Positions 27,169 through 35,303 of a DNA stretch of 47,992 bases are shown piece after piece; within the stretch, counting starts at the first letter, position 1; the number at the start of each line of letters is the position of its first letter. The position numbers and the translations under genes are program-made. The DNA is from Saprospiraceae bacterium. Lineage in GTDB: Bacteria; Bacteroidota; Bacteroidia; Chitinophagales; Saprospiraceae. The stretch is from NCBI GenBank assembly GCA_026985735.1, contig JALSPW010000097.1, positions 1 through 47,992 on the forward strand. The letters are read 5' to 3'. Below the pieces are notes generated by a model, which searched no databases, was not told the origin of the DNA, and was given only the letters and a program-made list of their open reading frames with translations.

Positions 27169-27723
27169 ATGTCAAGAATAGGAAAATCACCAATAAATTT
27201 ACCTCAGGGAGTGACTGTTGAAGTTTCCAAAGGTAATCTTGTTACTGTTAAAGGTCCGAAGGGCACTTTGACTCAACAGGTGGATCCGGATATATCTGTA
27301 AAGATTGATGATGGTGTTGTCACTTTGGAAAGGCCTACCGAGTCGATTAGACATAGATCTTTTCACGGATTATATAGATCTTTGCTTAATAATATGGTGG
27401 AAGGTGTAACAAAAGGATTTGAAAAGGAATTAGAATTAGTCGGGGTTGGATTTAGAGCCTCCAATACAGGTAATTTGTTAGAATTGCAACTCGGATTTTC
27501 TCACCCGATTTATTTTTATATTCCGGATGATCTTCAATTGGAAACAGTAACTGAGAAAGGAAAAAATCCTTTGATTAAAATTTCGGGAATAGATAAACAA
27601 TTGGTAGGACAAGTTGCTGCTAAAATTAAATCATTCCGTAAGCCTGAACCATATAAAGGTAAAGGAGTTAGATATAAAGGTGAAGAAATCAGAAGAAAAG
27701 TCGGTAAAACGGCTGGCGCTTAA
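27169..27723 (+). CDS. rplF: 50S ribosomal protein L6
   Basis: The 184-residue L6 lies near the factor-binding stalk base. [35 protein letters not shown] and the C-terminal [20 protein letters not shown] are intact. rplR follows after 19 bases. Confidence 0.98.
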   Translation: MSRIGKSPINLPQGVTVEVSKGNLVTVKGPKGTLTQQVDPDISVKIDDGVVTLERPTESIRHRSFHGLYRSLLNNMVEGVTKGFEKELELVGVGFRASNTGNLLELQLGFSHPIYFYIPDDLQLETVTEKGKNPLIKISGIDKQLVGQVAAKIKSFRKPEPYKGKGVRYKGEEIRRKVGKTAGA

Positions 27724-27742
27724 TTTTATAAATGATATAATT

Positions 27743-28108
27743 ATGAAAATGAAAAAGGCTACAAGTATAAAGATTAAAAGACGTCGTAAAATACGCTTAG
27801 GAATCAGAAAAAAAATAAAAGGGACTTCTGATATGCCGAGATTATCGGTTTATAAAAGCAATAAAGGAATTTATGCTCAATTAATAGATGATGTCAATGC
27901 AAATACTTTGGTAAGTGCCTCTTACAGGGATAAAGGTATTAATCCCGGAACTAAAAGTGAGGTTGCCAAGCAAGTTGGTACACTTATAGCAAAAAGGGCA
28001 GTAGAAAATAATATTGAGAGTGTAGTTTTTGATAGAAGTGGATATAAATTCCACGGTATTATAAAATCACTTGCCGACGGTGCTAGAGAAGGAGGATTGA
28101 AATTTTAA
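27743..28108 (+). CDS. rplR: 50S ribosomal protein L18
   Basis: The 121-residue L18 binds 5S rRNA with L5. ATG 27743 ([20 protein letters not shown]) is chosen because earlier in-frame starts lie within rpl[19 protein letters not shown], and [20 protein letters not shown] and AREGGLKF at the end, are conserved. Confidence 0.97.
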   Translation: MKMKKATSIKIKRRRKIRLGIRKKIKGTSDMPRLSVYKSNKGIYAQLIDDVNANTLVSASYRDKGINPGTKSEVAKQVGTLIAKRAVENNIESVVFDRSGYKFHGIIKSLADGAREGGLKF

Positions 28109-28125
28109 AAATTAGAAGAACTAAG

Positions 28126-28647
28126 ATGAGAAATACTAAAAAAAGTAGAGTTAAACCTACGGAAATAAACGAACTTAAAGAAAAATTAGTTACGTTAAAC
28201 AGAGTAACTAAAGTTACCAAAGGTGGTAGAACATTCAGCTTTGCAGCTCTTGTAGTAGTTGGAGATGGCAATGGTATTGTCGGATATGGACTGGGTAAAT
28301 CCAGAGATGTCACGGAGGCTATTGGTAAGGCTACTGAAGTTGCTAAGAAAAGCCTCATGAAAGTGCCTATTATAAGAGGAACTATTCCTCATGAGCAAAG
28401 AGGAAAATATGGAGGAGGAAAAGTTCTGATAAAACCGGCAGCTGAAGGTACAGGTGTTATTGCAGGTGGTGCGATGAGGGCGGTTTTGGAAACTGCGGGT
28501 TATCATAATGTTTTGGCAAAATCTCAAGGCTCTTCGAATCCTCATAATGTTATTAAAGCTACATTGGATGCCCTAAATCAATTGAGAGATCCTTATGAGA
28601 TTGTAAAGCAAAGAGGGATTGAACTTGATAAATTATTTAACGGTTAA
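28126..28647 (+). CDS. rpsE: 30S ribosomal protein S5
   Basis: The 173-residue S5 contributes to decoding fidelity and the mRNA entry site. It has the dsRNA-binding-like domain ([19 protein letters not shown]) and [20 protein letters not shown]. The C-terminal segment [20 protein letters not shown] is intact. Confidence 0.98.
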   Translation: MRNTKKSRVKPTEINELKEKLVTLNRVTKVTKGGRTFSFAALVVVGDGNGIVGYGLGKSRDVTEAIGKATEVAKKSLMKVPIIRGTIPHEQRGKYGGGKVLIKPAAEGTGVIAGGAMRAVLETAGYHNVLAKSQGSSNPHNVIKATLDALNQLRDPYEIVKQRGIELDKLFNG

Positions 28648-28658
28648 AAACGAAATAA

Positions 28659-28838
28659 ATGTCAAAGATTAAGATTACACAAATAAAAAGTTCGATTAAA
28701 AAATCTCAAAAACAAAAGGCAACTTTAATAGCTTTGGGTTTGAGGGGTATTGGAAAAAGTGTTGAAAAAGAAGTTAACGACCAGATACAAGGAATGGTTG
28801 ATAAAGTATCTCATTTGGTTAAAGTTGAAGAGGTTTAA
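28659..28838 (+). CDS. rpmD: 50S ribosomal protein L30
   Basis: A short frame from ATG 28659 encodes 59 residues beginning [20 protein letters not shown], with the family segment [20 protein letters not shown] and end [10 protein letters not shown]. Position (between rpsE and rplO), length and sequence all fit L30. It starts 11 bases after the rpsE stop. Confidence 0.96.
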   Translation: MSKIKITQIKSSIKKSQKQKATLIALGLRGIGKSVEKEVNDQIQGMVDKVSHLVKVEEV

Positions 28839-28856
28839 TTTAGAAAAATATAAGAT

Positions 28857-29306
28857 ATGGAATTGCATAATTTAAAACCGGCTAAAGGTTCTGTTAAAAA
28901 ATCAAAAAAAATTATCGGAAGAGGACAAGGATCCGGAAAAGGAGGTACTGCCACCAGAGGGCATAAGGGGGCTCAATCCCGTTCGGGATATAAGAGAAAA
29001 CGTAATTATGAAGGAGGACAAACTCCACTTCAGATGCGTTTGCCTAAAAGAGGATTTAACAATAAATTCAGAAAGGAGTATGTTGCTATCAATGTTAGCA
29101 GATTGCAGGAAATTGGAGAAAAATATTCAGTAGCTGAAATTAATCCCGAATTTTTAGTGTCAAAAGGTATTGTGAATAAAAAAGATTTAATAAAAATTTT
29201 GGGAAATGGGGAATTGAATATGGCAATGACTGTTATTGCGCATAAATGTTCAAATTCTGCAAAAGAAAAAATTGAAGCGAAAGGTGGTTCTATTACATTA
29301 GTATAA
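28857..29306 (+). CDS. rplO: 50S ribosomal protein L15
   Basis: The 149-residue L15 starts MELHNLKPAKGSVKKSKKI. The Gly-rich RNA-binding tail GRGQGSGKGGTATRGHKGA and the region GYKRKRNYEGGQTPLQMRLP are typical, as is the C-terminal SNSAKEKIEAKGGSITLV. It precedes secY by 10 bases. Confidence 0.98.
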   Translation: MELHNLKPAKGSVKKSKKIIGRGQGSGKGGTATRGHKGAQSRSGYKRKRNYEGGQTPLQMRLPKRGFNNKFRKEYVAINVSRLQEIGEKYSVAEINPEFLVSKGIVNKKDLIKILGNGELNMAMTVIAHKCSNSAKEKIEAKGGSITLV

Positions 29307-29316
29307 ATTATAATTG

Positions 29317-30690
29317 ATGAAAGATTTTATTGAAACTATAAAGAATATTTGGAAAATTACGGAACTACGTAAGAGAATTTTGTTTACTGTTGCAATGATT
29401 GCAATATACAGATTTGGCGCTTATGTTGTTTTGCCCGGAGTTATTCCCGATGCTTTATCCAAAGCGGTTGCTAATCGTGGGGCTAACGATATTTTAGGTT
29501 TATTGAATACTTTTACAGGAGGAGCTTTATTTAAAGCTTCTATTTTTGCTTTGGGTATTATGCCTTATATCACGGCTTCCATTATAGTTCAATTGTTGGG
29601 TTTTGCTGTTCCTTATTTCCAAAGACTACAGGAAAAAGAAGGTGAGTCCGGAAGAAATAAGATTAATCAGATTACCAGGTATCTTACTGTTTTGATTACT
29701 TTGGTACAAGGAGGTGGTTATCTGACAACTATCGTTTCTGCCGGAGCGAATGACCCGTCTGTTAGTCCATATGTTTTTTGGATAACCAATATTATTATTC
29801 TTTCTACCGGTACCGTTTTTGCTATGTGGCTTGGAGAGAAGATAACGGATCGAGGAATTGGTAATGGTATATCTTTGTTGATTATGATTGGTATTATTGC
29901 CAGATTGCCTCAGTCTTTCTTTGGAGAGATTCAAGGACAATTGGCTAAAAGCGGTGGATTAATTGTTTTTGTGATAGAATTGGTAGCAATGTTTTTGATA
30001 ATATTATTGACCGTTTTAATTACACAGGGAGTGAGGAAAATACCAGTTCAATTTGCTAAAAAAATGGTTGGTAAAGGTAATAGTCAAATACCTGTTGCAG
30101 GGGCAAGGGATTATATACCTGTGAAGGTGAATGCAGCTGGAGTTATGCCGATTATTTTCGCACAAGCTATTATGTTTTTACCAGTTACCGTTATGCAATG
30201 GGTTACAAAGTCAGGTGGTGGAGCAGGAAGTTTTTTAATGTCGTTGAACAGGTGGGATTCACCTGCATATAATATTATATTTTTCTTTCTCGTTGTTATA
30301 TTTACTTATGTCTATACAGCTTTGATCGTCAATCCAAAACAATATGCTGATTATTTAAAAAGAATGAATGCTTTTATTCCCGGTGTTAAACCGGGTAAGT
30401 CTACAGAAGAATATATTGATTCTGTTGTAACAAAAATAACATTACCGGGATCTATATTTTTAGGATTTATATCAATATTTCCTTCATTTGTAGCAGCATT
30501 TGGTGTTAATCAGGCTTTTGCACTATTTTTTGGAGGAACATCATTATTGATTTTGGTAGGCGTGGTACTTGATACTATGCAACAAGTGGAAAGCCATTTG
30601 TTGATGAGAAAATATGACGGTTTGGTTAAATCAGGAAAGCTTAAAGGAAGAAATACCGGAGGATTGAATCCTATTGGTTCTGGTATGTAA
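29317..30690 (+). CDS. secY: Protein translocase subunit SecY
   Basis: The 457-residue inner-membrane channel has ten hydrophobic segments. It carries the plug/TM2 signature (GLLNTFTGGALFKASIFALG) and GIMPYITASIIVQLL. The cytosolic loops GQGVRKIPVQFAKKM-like (TQGVRKIPVQFAKKMVGKG) and PGVKPGKSTEEYI bind SecA and the ribosome. ATG 29317 follows a TTG and is preferred. It lies in its usual place after rplO. secE and secG are not in the window. Confidence 0.98.
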   Translation: MKDFIETIKNIWKITELRKRILFTVAMIAIYRFGAYVVLPGVIPDALSKAVANRGANDILGLLNTFTGGALFKASIFALGIMPYITASIIVQLLGFAVPYFQRLQEKEGESGRNKINQITRYLTVLITLVQGGGYLTTIVSAGANDPSVSPYVFWITNIIILSTGTVFAMWLGEKITDRGIGNGISLLIMIGIIARLPQSFFGEIQGQLAKSGGLIVFVIELVAMFLIILLTVLITQGVRKIPVQFAKKMVGKGNSQIPVAGARDYIPVKVNAAGVMPIIFAQAIMFLPVTVMQWVTKSGGGAGSFLMSLNRWDSPAYNIIFFFLVVIFTYVYTALIVNPKQYADYLKRMNAFIPGVKPGKSTEEYIDSVVTKITLPGSIFLGFISIFPSFVAAFGVNQAFALFFGGTSLLILVGVVLDTMQQVESHLLMRKYDGLVKSGKLKGRNTGGLNPIGSGM

Positions 30691-30700
30691 ATTTAATATA

Positions 30701-31510
30701 GTGGGAAAAGGGGTTATTATAAAAACGGAAGAGGAAATTGAATTACTTCGTTTATCTGATTTAATGGTTTCTGAAACTTTAGCTTTGATGGGAGAGATAT
30801 TAAAGCCCGGAGTGAAATCAATAGATTTGGATAAAAAGGCTGAGGAATATATCAGGGATAATGGTGGGATTCCTTCTTTTAAAGGTTATGAAGGTTTTCC
30901 TGCAAGTTTATGTATTTCTATAAATGAAGCTGTTGTTCACGGTATTCCTTCCGATTATGAAATAAAAGATGGTGATATCGTGTCAATTGATTGTGGAGTA
31001 TATAAAAATGGATTTCATGGAGATGCAGCATATACATTTGCAGTTGGAGATGTGGACGAAGATACGATGGAGTTATTAAGAGCTACAAATGAAAGTTTAT
31101 ATTTAGGTATTGAAATGGCTGTTGTGGGAAATAGGGTAGGTGATATAGGATATGCTATCCAGCATTATACGGAAAAACAATTTGGTTTCGGAGTTGTTAG
31201 AGAAATGGTAGGCCATGGAGTAGGAAGGGATTTACATGAGGATCCTGAAGTTCCAAATTTTGGAAGGAGAGGAAGAGGGATAAAATTGAAAGAAAATATG
31301 ACTATTGCAATAGAACCGATGGTCAATATGGGGACAAAGAGAGTTAAAGTTTTAAGAGATGGCTGGACGATTGTAACCCGGGACGGAAAGCCTTCAGCTC
31401 ATTTTGAACATTCACTGGTGGTAAAAAAAGGTAAACCTGATTTGCTGTCAGATCATAAAATCATAGAAGAAACAATTAAAAATAATATAAATATTAAAAA
31501 TTTAAAATAA
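30701..31510 (+). CDS. map: Methionine aminopeptidase, type I
   Basis: The 269-residue enzyme removes the initiator methionine from new proteins. Numbered from GTG 30701, the five metal ligands are D97 and D108 (IDCGVYKNGFHGDAAYTF), H172 (GHGVGRDLHE), E205 (IEPMV) and E236 (FEHSLVV), with substrate-contacting H80. GTG is chosen because no ATG lies at the family-typical start (VIIKTEEEIELL); an earlier in-frame start would overlap secY. The usual neighbour adk is absent, as in other Bacteroidota. Confidence 0.95.
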   Translation: MGKGVIIKTEEEIELLRLSDLMVSETLALMGEILKPGVKSIDLDKKAEEYIRDNGGIPSFKGYEGFPASLCISINEAVVHGIPSDYEIKDGDIVSIDCGVYKNGFHGDAAYTFAVGDVDEDTMELLRATNESLYLGIEMAVVGNRVGDIGYAIQHYTEKQFGFGVVREMVGHGVGRDLHEDPEVPNFGRRGRGIKLKENMTIAIEPMVNMGTKRVKVLRDGWTIVTRDGKPSAHFEHSLVVKKGKPDLLSDHKIIEETIKNNINIKNLK

Positions 31511-31516
31511 AAATTG

Positions 31517-31524
31517 TACCTTTG
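31517..31524 (+). promoter_or_regulatory. Internal -7 box before infA
   Basis: TACCTTTG in the context TTGTACCTTTGC is the third copy of the element seen before rpsJ and rplP. It starts 6 bases after the map stop and ends 16 bases before the infA ATG. No clear -33 TTG is seen. Confidence 0.6.
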
Positions 31525-31540
31525 CGCTCCAATTTGAATT

Positions 31541-31759
31541 ATGGCAAAACAAAAATTAATAGAACAGGATGGTATTATTGAAGAAGCACTCTCAAATGCT
31601 ATGTTTAGAGTGAGGCTACAGAATAATCATTTGATAATTGCGACGATTTCGGGAAAAATGCGTATGCATTATATACGAATATTACCGGGAGATAAAGTAA
31701 AGGTGGAAATTTCTCCTTATGATTTATCGAGAGGGAGAATCACATATAGATATAAATAA
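31541..31759 (+). CDS. infA: Translation initiation factor IF-1
   Basis: The 72-residue OB-fold protein blocks the ribosomal A site during initiation. [40 protein letters not shown] and the end [13 protein letters not shown] match the family over full length. It follows map and may start a separately promoted sub-operon with rpmJ and rpsM. Confidence 0.98.
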   Translation: MAKQKLIEQDGIIEEALSNAMFRVRLQNNHLIIATISGKMRMHYIRILPGDKVKVEISPYDLSRGRITYRYK

Positions 31760-31795
31760 TAGATTAAAGTAGAATCATAGATAAAATTTTGAATA

Positions 31796-31912
31796 ATGAA
31801 AGTTAAAGCATCAATTAAAAAACGATCTGCTGATTGCAAGATAGTGAGAAGGAAGGGAAAATTATATGTTATTAATAAAAAGAATCCGAAGTTTAAACAA
31901 CGTCAAGGATAA
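31796..31912 (+). CDS. rpmJ: 50S ribosomal protein L36 (zinc-free type)
   Basis: A short frame encodes 38 residues: [20 protein letters not shown], then [18 protein letters not shown]. Only one of the zinc ligands of the classical form remains (C14); the usual C11, C27 and H33 positions hold S, N and K. This is therefore the zinc-independent type. Position between infA and rpsM is canonical. Confidence 0.96.
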   Translation: MKVKASIKKRSADCKIVRRKGKLYVINKKNPKFKQRQG

Positions 31913-31927
31913 TAAAATAATTATATT

Positions 31928-32305
31928 ATGGCAAGAATTACAGGAGTTGACATTCCAAAAAATAAAAGGGGAGTTATTGGTTTAACCTATATTTACGGTA
32001 TTGGTAGAAGCAGGGCAAAAGATATTCTTACTGCTGCCGGTATTGATCCTGATACAAAAGTAAACCAATGGTCAGATGAAAATATCAGGGAAATTGTTAG
32101 AATTATTCAAAATGAATATAAAGTTGAAGGGGAACTGCGTTCTGAAGTTCAGCTTAATATAAAAAGACTTATGGATATCGCGAGTTATAGAGGATTGCGA
32201 CATCGAAAGGGTTTACCTGTCAGGGGGCAAAGAACCAGAACAAATGCGAGAACCCGTAAAGGAAGAAAGAAAACTGTTGCAAATAAAAAGAAAGCAACTA
32301 AATAA
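31928..32305 (+). CDS. rpsM: 30S ribosomal protein S13
   Basis: The 125-residue S13 forms head-to-50S bridges and contacts the P-site t[37 protein letters not shown] and the tail [20 protein letters not shown] are conserved. It starts 15 bases after rpmJ. Confidence 0.98.
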   Translation: MARITGVDIPKNKRGVIGLTYIYGIGRSRAKDILTAAGIDPDTKVNQWSDENIREIVRIIQNEYKVEGELRSEVQLNIKRLMDIASYRGLRHRKGLPVRGQRTRTNARTRKGRKKTVANKKKATK

Positions 32306-32338
32306 TATTATTAGTAAATTTTTATATGAATTAGAAAT

Positions 32339-32728
32339 ATGGCTAAACCTAGAAAACATAAAAAAACCAGAAAGGTCACAGTTGAACCTAAAGGAAAGGC
32401 TTATATCCAAGCTACTTTTAATAATGTGATTGTGACTTTAACAAATTCAAGAGGTCAAGTTATCTCTTGGTCTTCAGCCGGGAAAGCAGGATTTAAAGGC
32501 TCAAAGAAAAATACACCTTTTGCTGCTCAAATCGCAGCAAAGCAAGCGGCTGTTGATGCTTATGATGCAGGAATGCGATCAGCTGAAGTATTTGTTAAGG
32601 GGCCTGGTGCAGGCAGGGAAGCAGCAATCAGGGAAATTGATGGAAATGGAATAAAAGTTACGAAAATTGTTGATGTAACTCCGGTTCCTCATAATGGTTG
32701 CAGACCACCTAAGAAAAGAAGAGTTTAA
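32339..32728 (+). CDS. rpsK: 30S ribosomal protein S11
   Basis: The 129-residue S11 lies in the platform near the E site. [40 protein letters not shown] and the end [17 protein letters not shown] are the family signatures. It lies between rpsM and rpsD. Confidence 0.98.
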   Translation: MAKPRKHKKTRKVTVEPKGKAYIQATFNNVIVTLTNSRGQVISWSSAGKAGFKGSKKNTPFAAQIAAKQAAVDAYDAGMRSAEVFVKGPGAGREAAIREIDGNGIKVTKIVDVTPVPHNGCRPPKKRRV

Positions 32729-32757
32729 TTTTAAATCAAGTATAATAATAATTTAAT

Positions 32758-33369
32758 ATGGCTAGATATACCGGACCGACAACTAGAATTGCCAGAAAAT
32801 TTGGAGAAGCTATTTTTGGACCAGATAGAGCATTTGAAAAGAGGAAATATCCTCCCGGATCTCACGGTCCAAATCGAAGAAGAAAACAAAAATCGGATTA
32901 TGCAATTCAGTTGGAGGAAAAACAAAAAGCAAAATACACATATGGTCTTCTTGAAAGACAATTTCGTAATTTATTTGTAAAAGCCAGTCGCAAAGGTGGT
33001 ATTACAGGTAATGTTTTATTGCAGTTGTTGGAATCAAGATTGGATAATACTGTTTTTAGACTGGGATTAGCTCCTACAAGAAGAGCTGCTCGTCAGCTGG
33101 TTACACATAGACATATTGCTCTCAACGGGGAGATTAATAATATTCCTTCTACTTTATTGAAGCCCGGGGATATTGTTGGTATAAAAGCAAAATCAAGAGA
33201 TTTGGAGATAGTAAAAAACTCAATTGGAGCGCATCCTGAAGTTAAGAACTTCGGTTGGCTGGAATTGAATCCCGAACAAATGTCTGGTAAGTTTCTTGCT
33301 TATCCTGAAGTAGATAAAATTCCTGAGAACATTAACGTTCAGCTTATTGTTGAACTTTATTCTAAATAA
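32758..33369 (+). CDS. rpsD: 30S ribosomal protein S4 (zinc-free type)
   Basis: The 203-residue S4 nucleates 30S body assembly. [20 protein letters not shown] starts it; an S4 RNA-binding domain covers about 94-160 ([20 protein letters not shown], then [12 protein letters not shown]). There is no cysteine cluster in the first 40 residues, so it is the zinc-free type. S4 represses the alpha operon in enterobacteria; a stem-loop immediately downstream (33386-33423) is of interest in that light. Confidence 0.98.
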   Translation: MARYTGPTTRIARKFGEAIFGPDRAFEKRKYPPGSHGPNRRRKQKSDYAIQLEEKQKAKYTYGLLERQFRNLFVKASRKGGITGNVLLQLLESRLDNTVFRLGLAPTRRAARQLVTHRHIALNGEINNIPSTLLKPGDIVGIKAKSRDLEIVKNSIGAHPEVKNFGWLELNPEQMSGKFLAYPEVDKIPENINVQLIVELYSK

Positions 33370-33385
33370 GTTTTTTATTTGGTTT

Positions 33386-33423
33386 TGCAATAATGTTCCC
33401 AAAGGGGAACTTATAAAATTGCA
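33386..33423 (+). promoter_or_regulatory. Two-part stem-loop between rpsD and rpoA
   Basis: GTTCCC (33395-33400) and GGGAAC (33405-33410) pair with a four-base loop. Outside it TGCAAT (33386-33391) and ATTGCA (33418-33423) also pair. Internal loops of 3 and 7 bases separate the two helices. No T-run follows, so it is not a classical terminator. It could be a processing or regulatory structure in the rpoA leader. Confidence 0.5.
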
Positions 33424-33577
33424 TTGGAATAGAACTAAGTGATTTGAATATTGTTAAGATATAGTATGTTTTATAATAGAGAGGATGTTTTTTAACAAAA
33501 TTCAGTTTTTAATAAAAATATACACAAGATTTAAATATTATTATTTTTTGTGTTTTTAAGAATTAATAATTTCAAAT

Positions 33578-34573
33578 ATGAATATTTTAAATTTTCAAAA
33601 GCCAGATAAAATTAATTTAATCAAAGCTGATGATTATCACGGTACTTTTGAATTCAAGCCTCTTGAACCTGGATTTGGTCAAACTTTAGGAAATTCTATA
33701 AGGAGAGTATTGCTTTCTTCCTTAGAGGGATTCGCTATTTCTACTATTAGAATTGCCGGTGTTGATCACGAGTTTTCAACAATTAAAGGTGTATTTGAAG
33801 ATGTAGTCGATATTATTTTGAATATCAAGCAAATTAGACTTAAGAAAGTTATTGAGGATGAAGATGAGGAAAGCAAGATATATTTGACTATTTCAGGAAA
33901 AGACAAATTTACTGCCGGTGATTTGGAGAGCTATACCAATGTATTTAAGGTGACTAATCCTGATCTCGTTATTTGTAATATGGAAGAATTTGTTAATCTT
34001 GAAATAGAGTTAACAGTAACAAAAGGACGTGGATATGTTCCTGCTGACGAATTTAAAGGTAAAGTAATGCCAATTGGAACTATTCCTGTTGATGCTATTT
34101 ATACTCCAGTTAAGAAAGTATCCTATAAAGTATCAAATACAAGGGTTGGGCAAAAAACAGATTATGAAAAATTGGATATCGAAATTCAAACAGATGGTAC
34201 TATACATCCTGAAGAGGCAATAAAACAAGCTTCAAGAATTTTGATTCAACATTTGATGTTGATTACCGATGAAAATATTACTTTTGAAGATCCATCTAAG
34301 AAGGAAGATGATTTTGTCGATGAGCATTTATTGCACATGAGGAAGATGTTAAAAACATCTCTTGAAGATCTTGATCTCTCAGTGAGGGCTTTCAATTGTC
34401 TGAAAGCTTCAAAAGTTGATACACTTGGAGATTTAGTCCAATTGGAAAGACACGAATTATTGAAATTTAGGAATTTCGGAAAAAAATCTTTAGTTGAAAT
34501 AGAGGAGTTGTTGGAAAATAAAGATTTGACTTTTGGTATGGATTTGAGCAAATATAAGTTGAATGAAGATTAA
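33578..34573 (+). CDS. rpoA: RNA polymerase alpha subunit
   Basis: The 331-residue subunit has the assembly N-terminal domain (GYGFTLGNSLRR-like segment here FGQTLGNSIRRVLLSSLEG; GRGYVPADE) to about residue 230. A linker rich in D and E follows, then the C-terminal DNA- and regulator-binding domain (about 260-325, LEDLDLSVRAFNCLKASKVD and RNFGKKSLVEIEELL). It follows rpsD after a 208-base gap, long for this operon, that contains the stem-loop at 33386-33423. Confidence 0.98.
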   Translation: MNILNFQKPDKINLIKADDYHGTFEFKPLEPGFGQTLGNSIRRVLLSSLEGFAISTIRIAGVDHEFSTIKGVFEDVVDIILNIKQIRLKKVIEDEDEESKIYLTISGKDKFTAGDLESYTNVFKVTNPDLVICNMEEFVNLEIELTVTKGRGYVPADEFKGKVMPIGTIPVDAIYTPVKKVSYKVSNTRVGQKTDYEKLDIEIQTDGTIHPEEAIKQASRILIQHLMLITDENITFEDPSKKEDDFVDEHLLHMRKMLKTSLEDLDLSVRAFNCLKASKVDTLGDLVQLERHELLKFRNFGKKSLVEIEELLENKDLTFGMDLSKYKLNED

Positions 34574-34582
34574 ATAATAGTC

Positions 34583-34597
34583 ACTACTTTTGGTAGT
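34583..34597 (+). repeat. ACTAC/GTAGT hairpin after rpoA
   Basis: ACTAC (34583-34587) and GTAGT (34593-34597) pair around TTTTG. The sequence ACTACTTTTGGTAGTTACAA closely resembles 47035-47054 and, more loosely, 12121-12140. Confidence 0.4.
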
Positions 34598-34618
34598 TAC
34601 AAAAATATAAAAGCCGGT

Positions 34619-34647
34619 TCGAAAGAAAGTCCTCTTTCGATATTTTT
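34619..34647 (+). terminator. Terminator-like hairpin between rpoA and rplQ
   Basis: TCGAAAGA (34619-34626) pairs perfectly with TCTTTCGA (34633-34640), followed by TATTTTT (34641-34647). It is a plausible Rho-independent terminator or attenuator within the alpha operon. The 80 bases beyond it before rplQ include a GC-rich patch (about 34682-34692) that could pair with GCCGG at 34613-34617 and so compete with the hairpin. Confidence 0.65.
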
Positions 34648-34727
34648 AATAAAACGGTATTAACACGGTAGAATATTTTGATGGCCGGCGGTCGAATTTT
34701 ACTGGGTGATACATAAAATTAATATAA

Positions 34728-35207
34728 ATGAGGCACGGAAAAAAGTTTAATCATCTGGGAAGAAAAAAAGGGCATAGAGAAGCTCTTTTAAGAAATTTAG
34801 CTGCTGCTCTTATTGAGCATAAAAGGATTAATACTACTCTTGCTAAGGCAAAATCATTGAGGAGGTTTATAGAACCATTAGTTACTAAATCCAAAGATAA
34901 TACCACTCATTCGCGAAGGATTGTTTTTAAGTATTTAAACAATAAATACGCTGTTACTGAGCTATTTGATGTTGTTGCTCCTAAGGTTGGTGATAGACCG
35001 GGTGGATATACTAGAGTTATTCGAATGGGATTCAGAAAAGGAGATGGTGCTGAAATGGCTATGATTGAGTTTGTTGATTTCAATGAATTAATGTTGGCTG
35101 CAAAATCTGCTACTCCCGGTAAATCAAGAAGGAGAAGACGCAGGAGTTCTGCTAAGAAAACAACTGCTCAAGCGGTGAAAACAGATGTGAAAAAAGAAGA
35201 GGAATAG
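34728..35207 (+). CDS. rplQ: 50S ribosomal protein L17
   Basis: The 159-residue protein has the L17 core in the first approximately 115 residues ([60 protein letters not shown]). The last approximately 40 residues form a basic/Ala-Lys tail ([20 protein letters not shown], ending KKEEE). L17 is about 116-127 residues in many bacteria; long tails are common in Bacteroidota. It is the last gene of the block and is followed by a strong terminator. Confidence 0.97.
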   Translation: MRHGKKFNHLGRKKGHREALLRNLAAALIEHKRINTTLAKAKSLRRFIEPLVTKSKDNTTHSRRIVFKYLNNKYAVTELFDVVAPKVGDRPGGYTRVIRMGFRKGDGAEMAMIEFVDFNELMLAAKSATPGKSRRRRRRSSAKKTTAQAVKTDVKKEEE

Positions 35208-35234
35208 ATTAACTATTTCAGATTATGAAGACGG

Positions 35235-35268
35235 AAAAGGGATATTCATTTTAATGTTTATCCCTTTT
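35235..35268 (+). terminator. Terminator of the ribosomal block
   Basis: AAAAGGGATA (35235-35244) pairs perfectly with TATCCCTTTT (35259-35268) and the stem continues into a T-run. A GAC/GTC pair can extend the base. It lies 28 bases after the rplQ stop. Confidence 0.85.
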
Positions 35269-35303
35269 TGTCTATAAAATGTTAACTTCGTCTTAATTTT
35301 TTT

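Noticed and set aside
33370-33577. Consensus promoter in front of rpoA
   Set aside because: The nearest candidate (TATTTTTTG near 33541-33549) has three bases instead of two between TA and TTTG and no clear -33 element.
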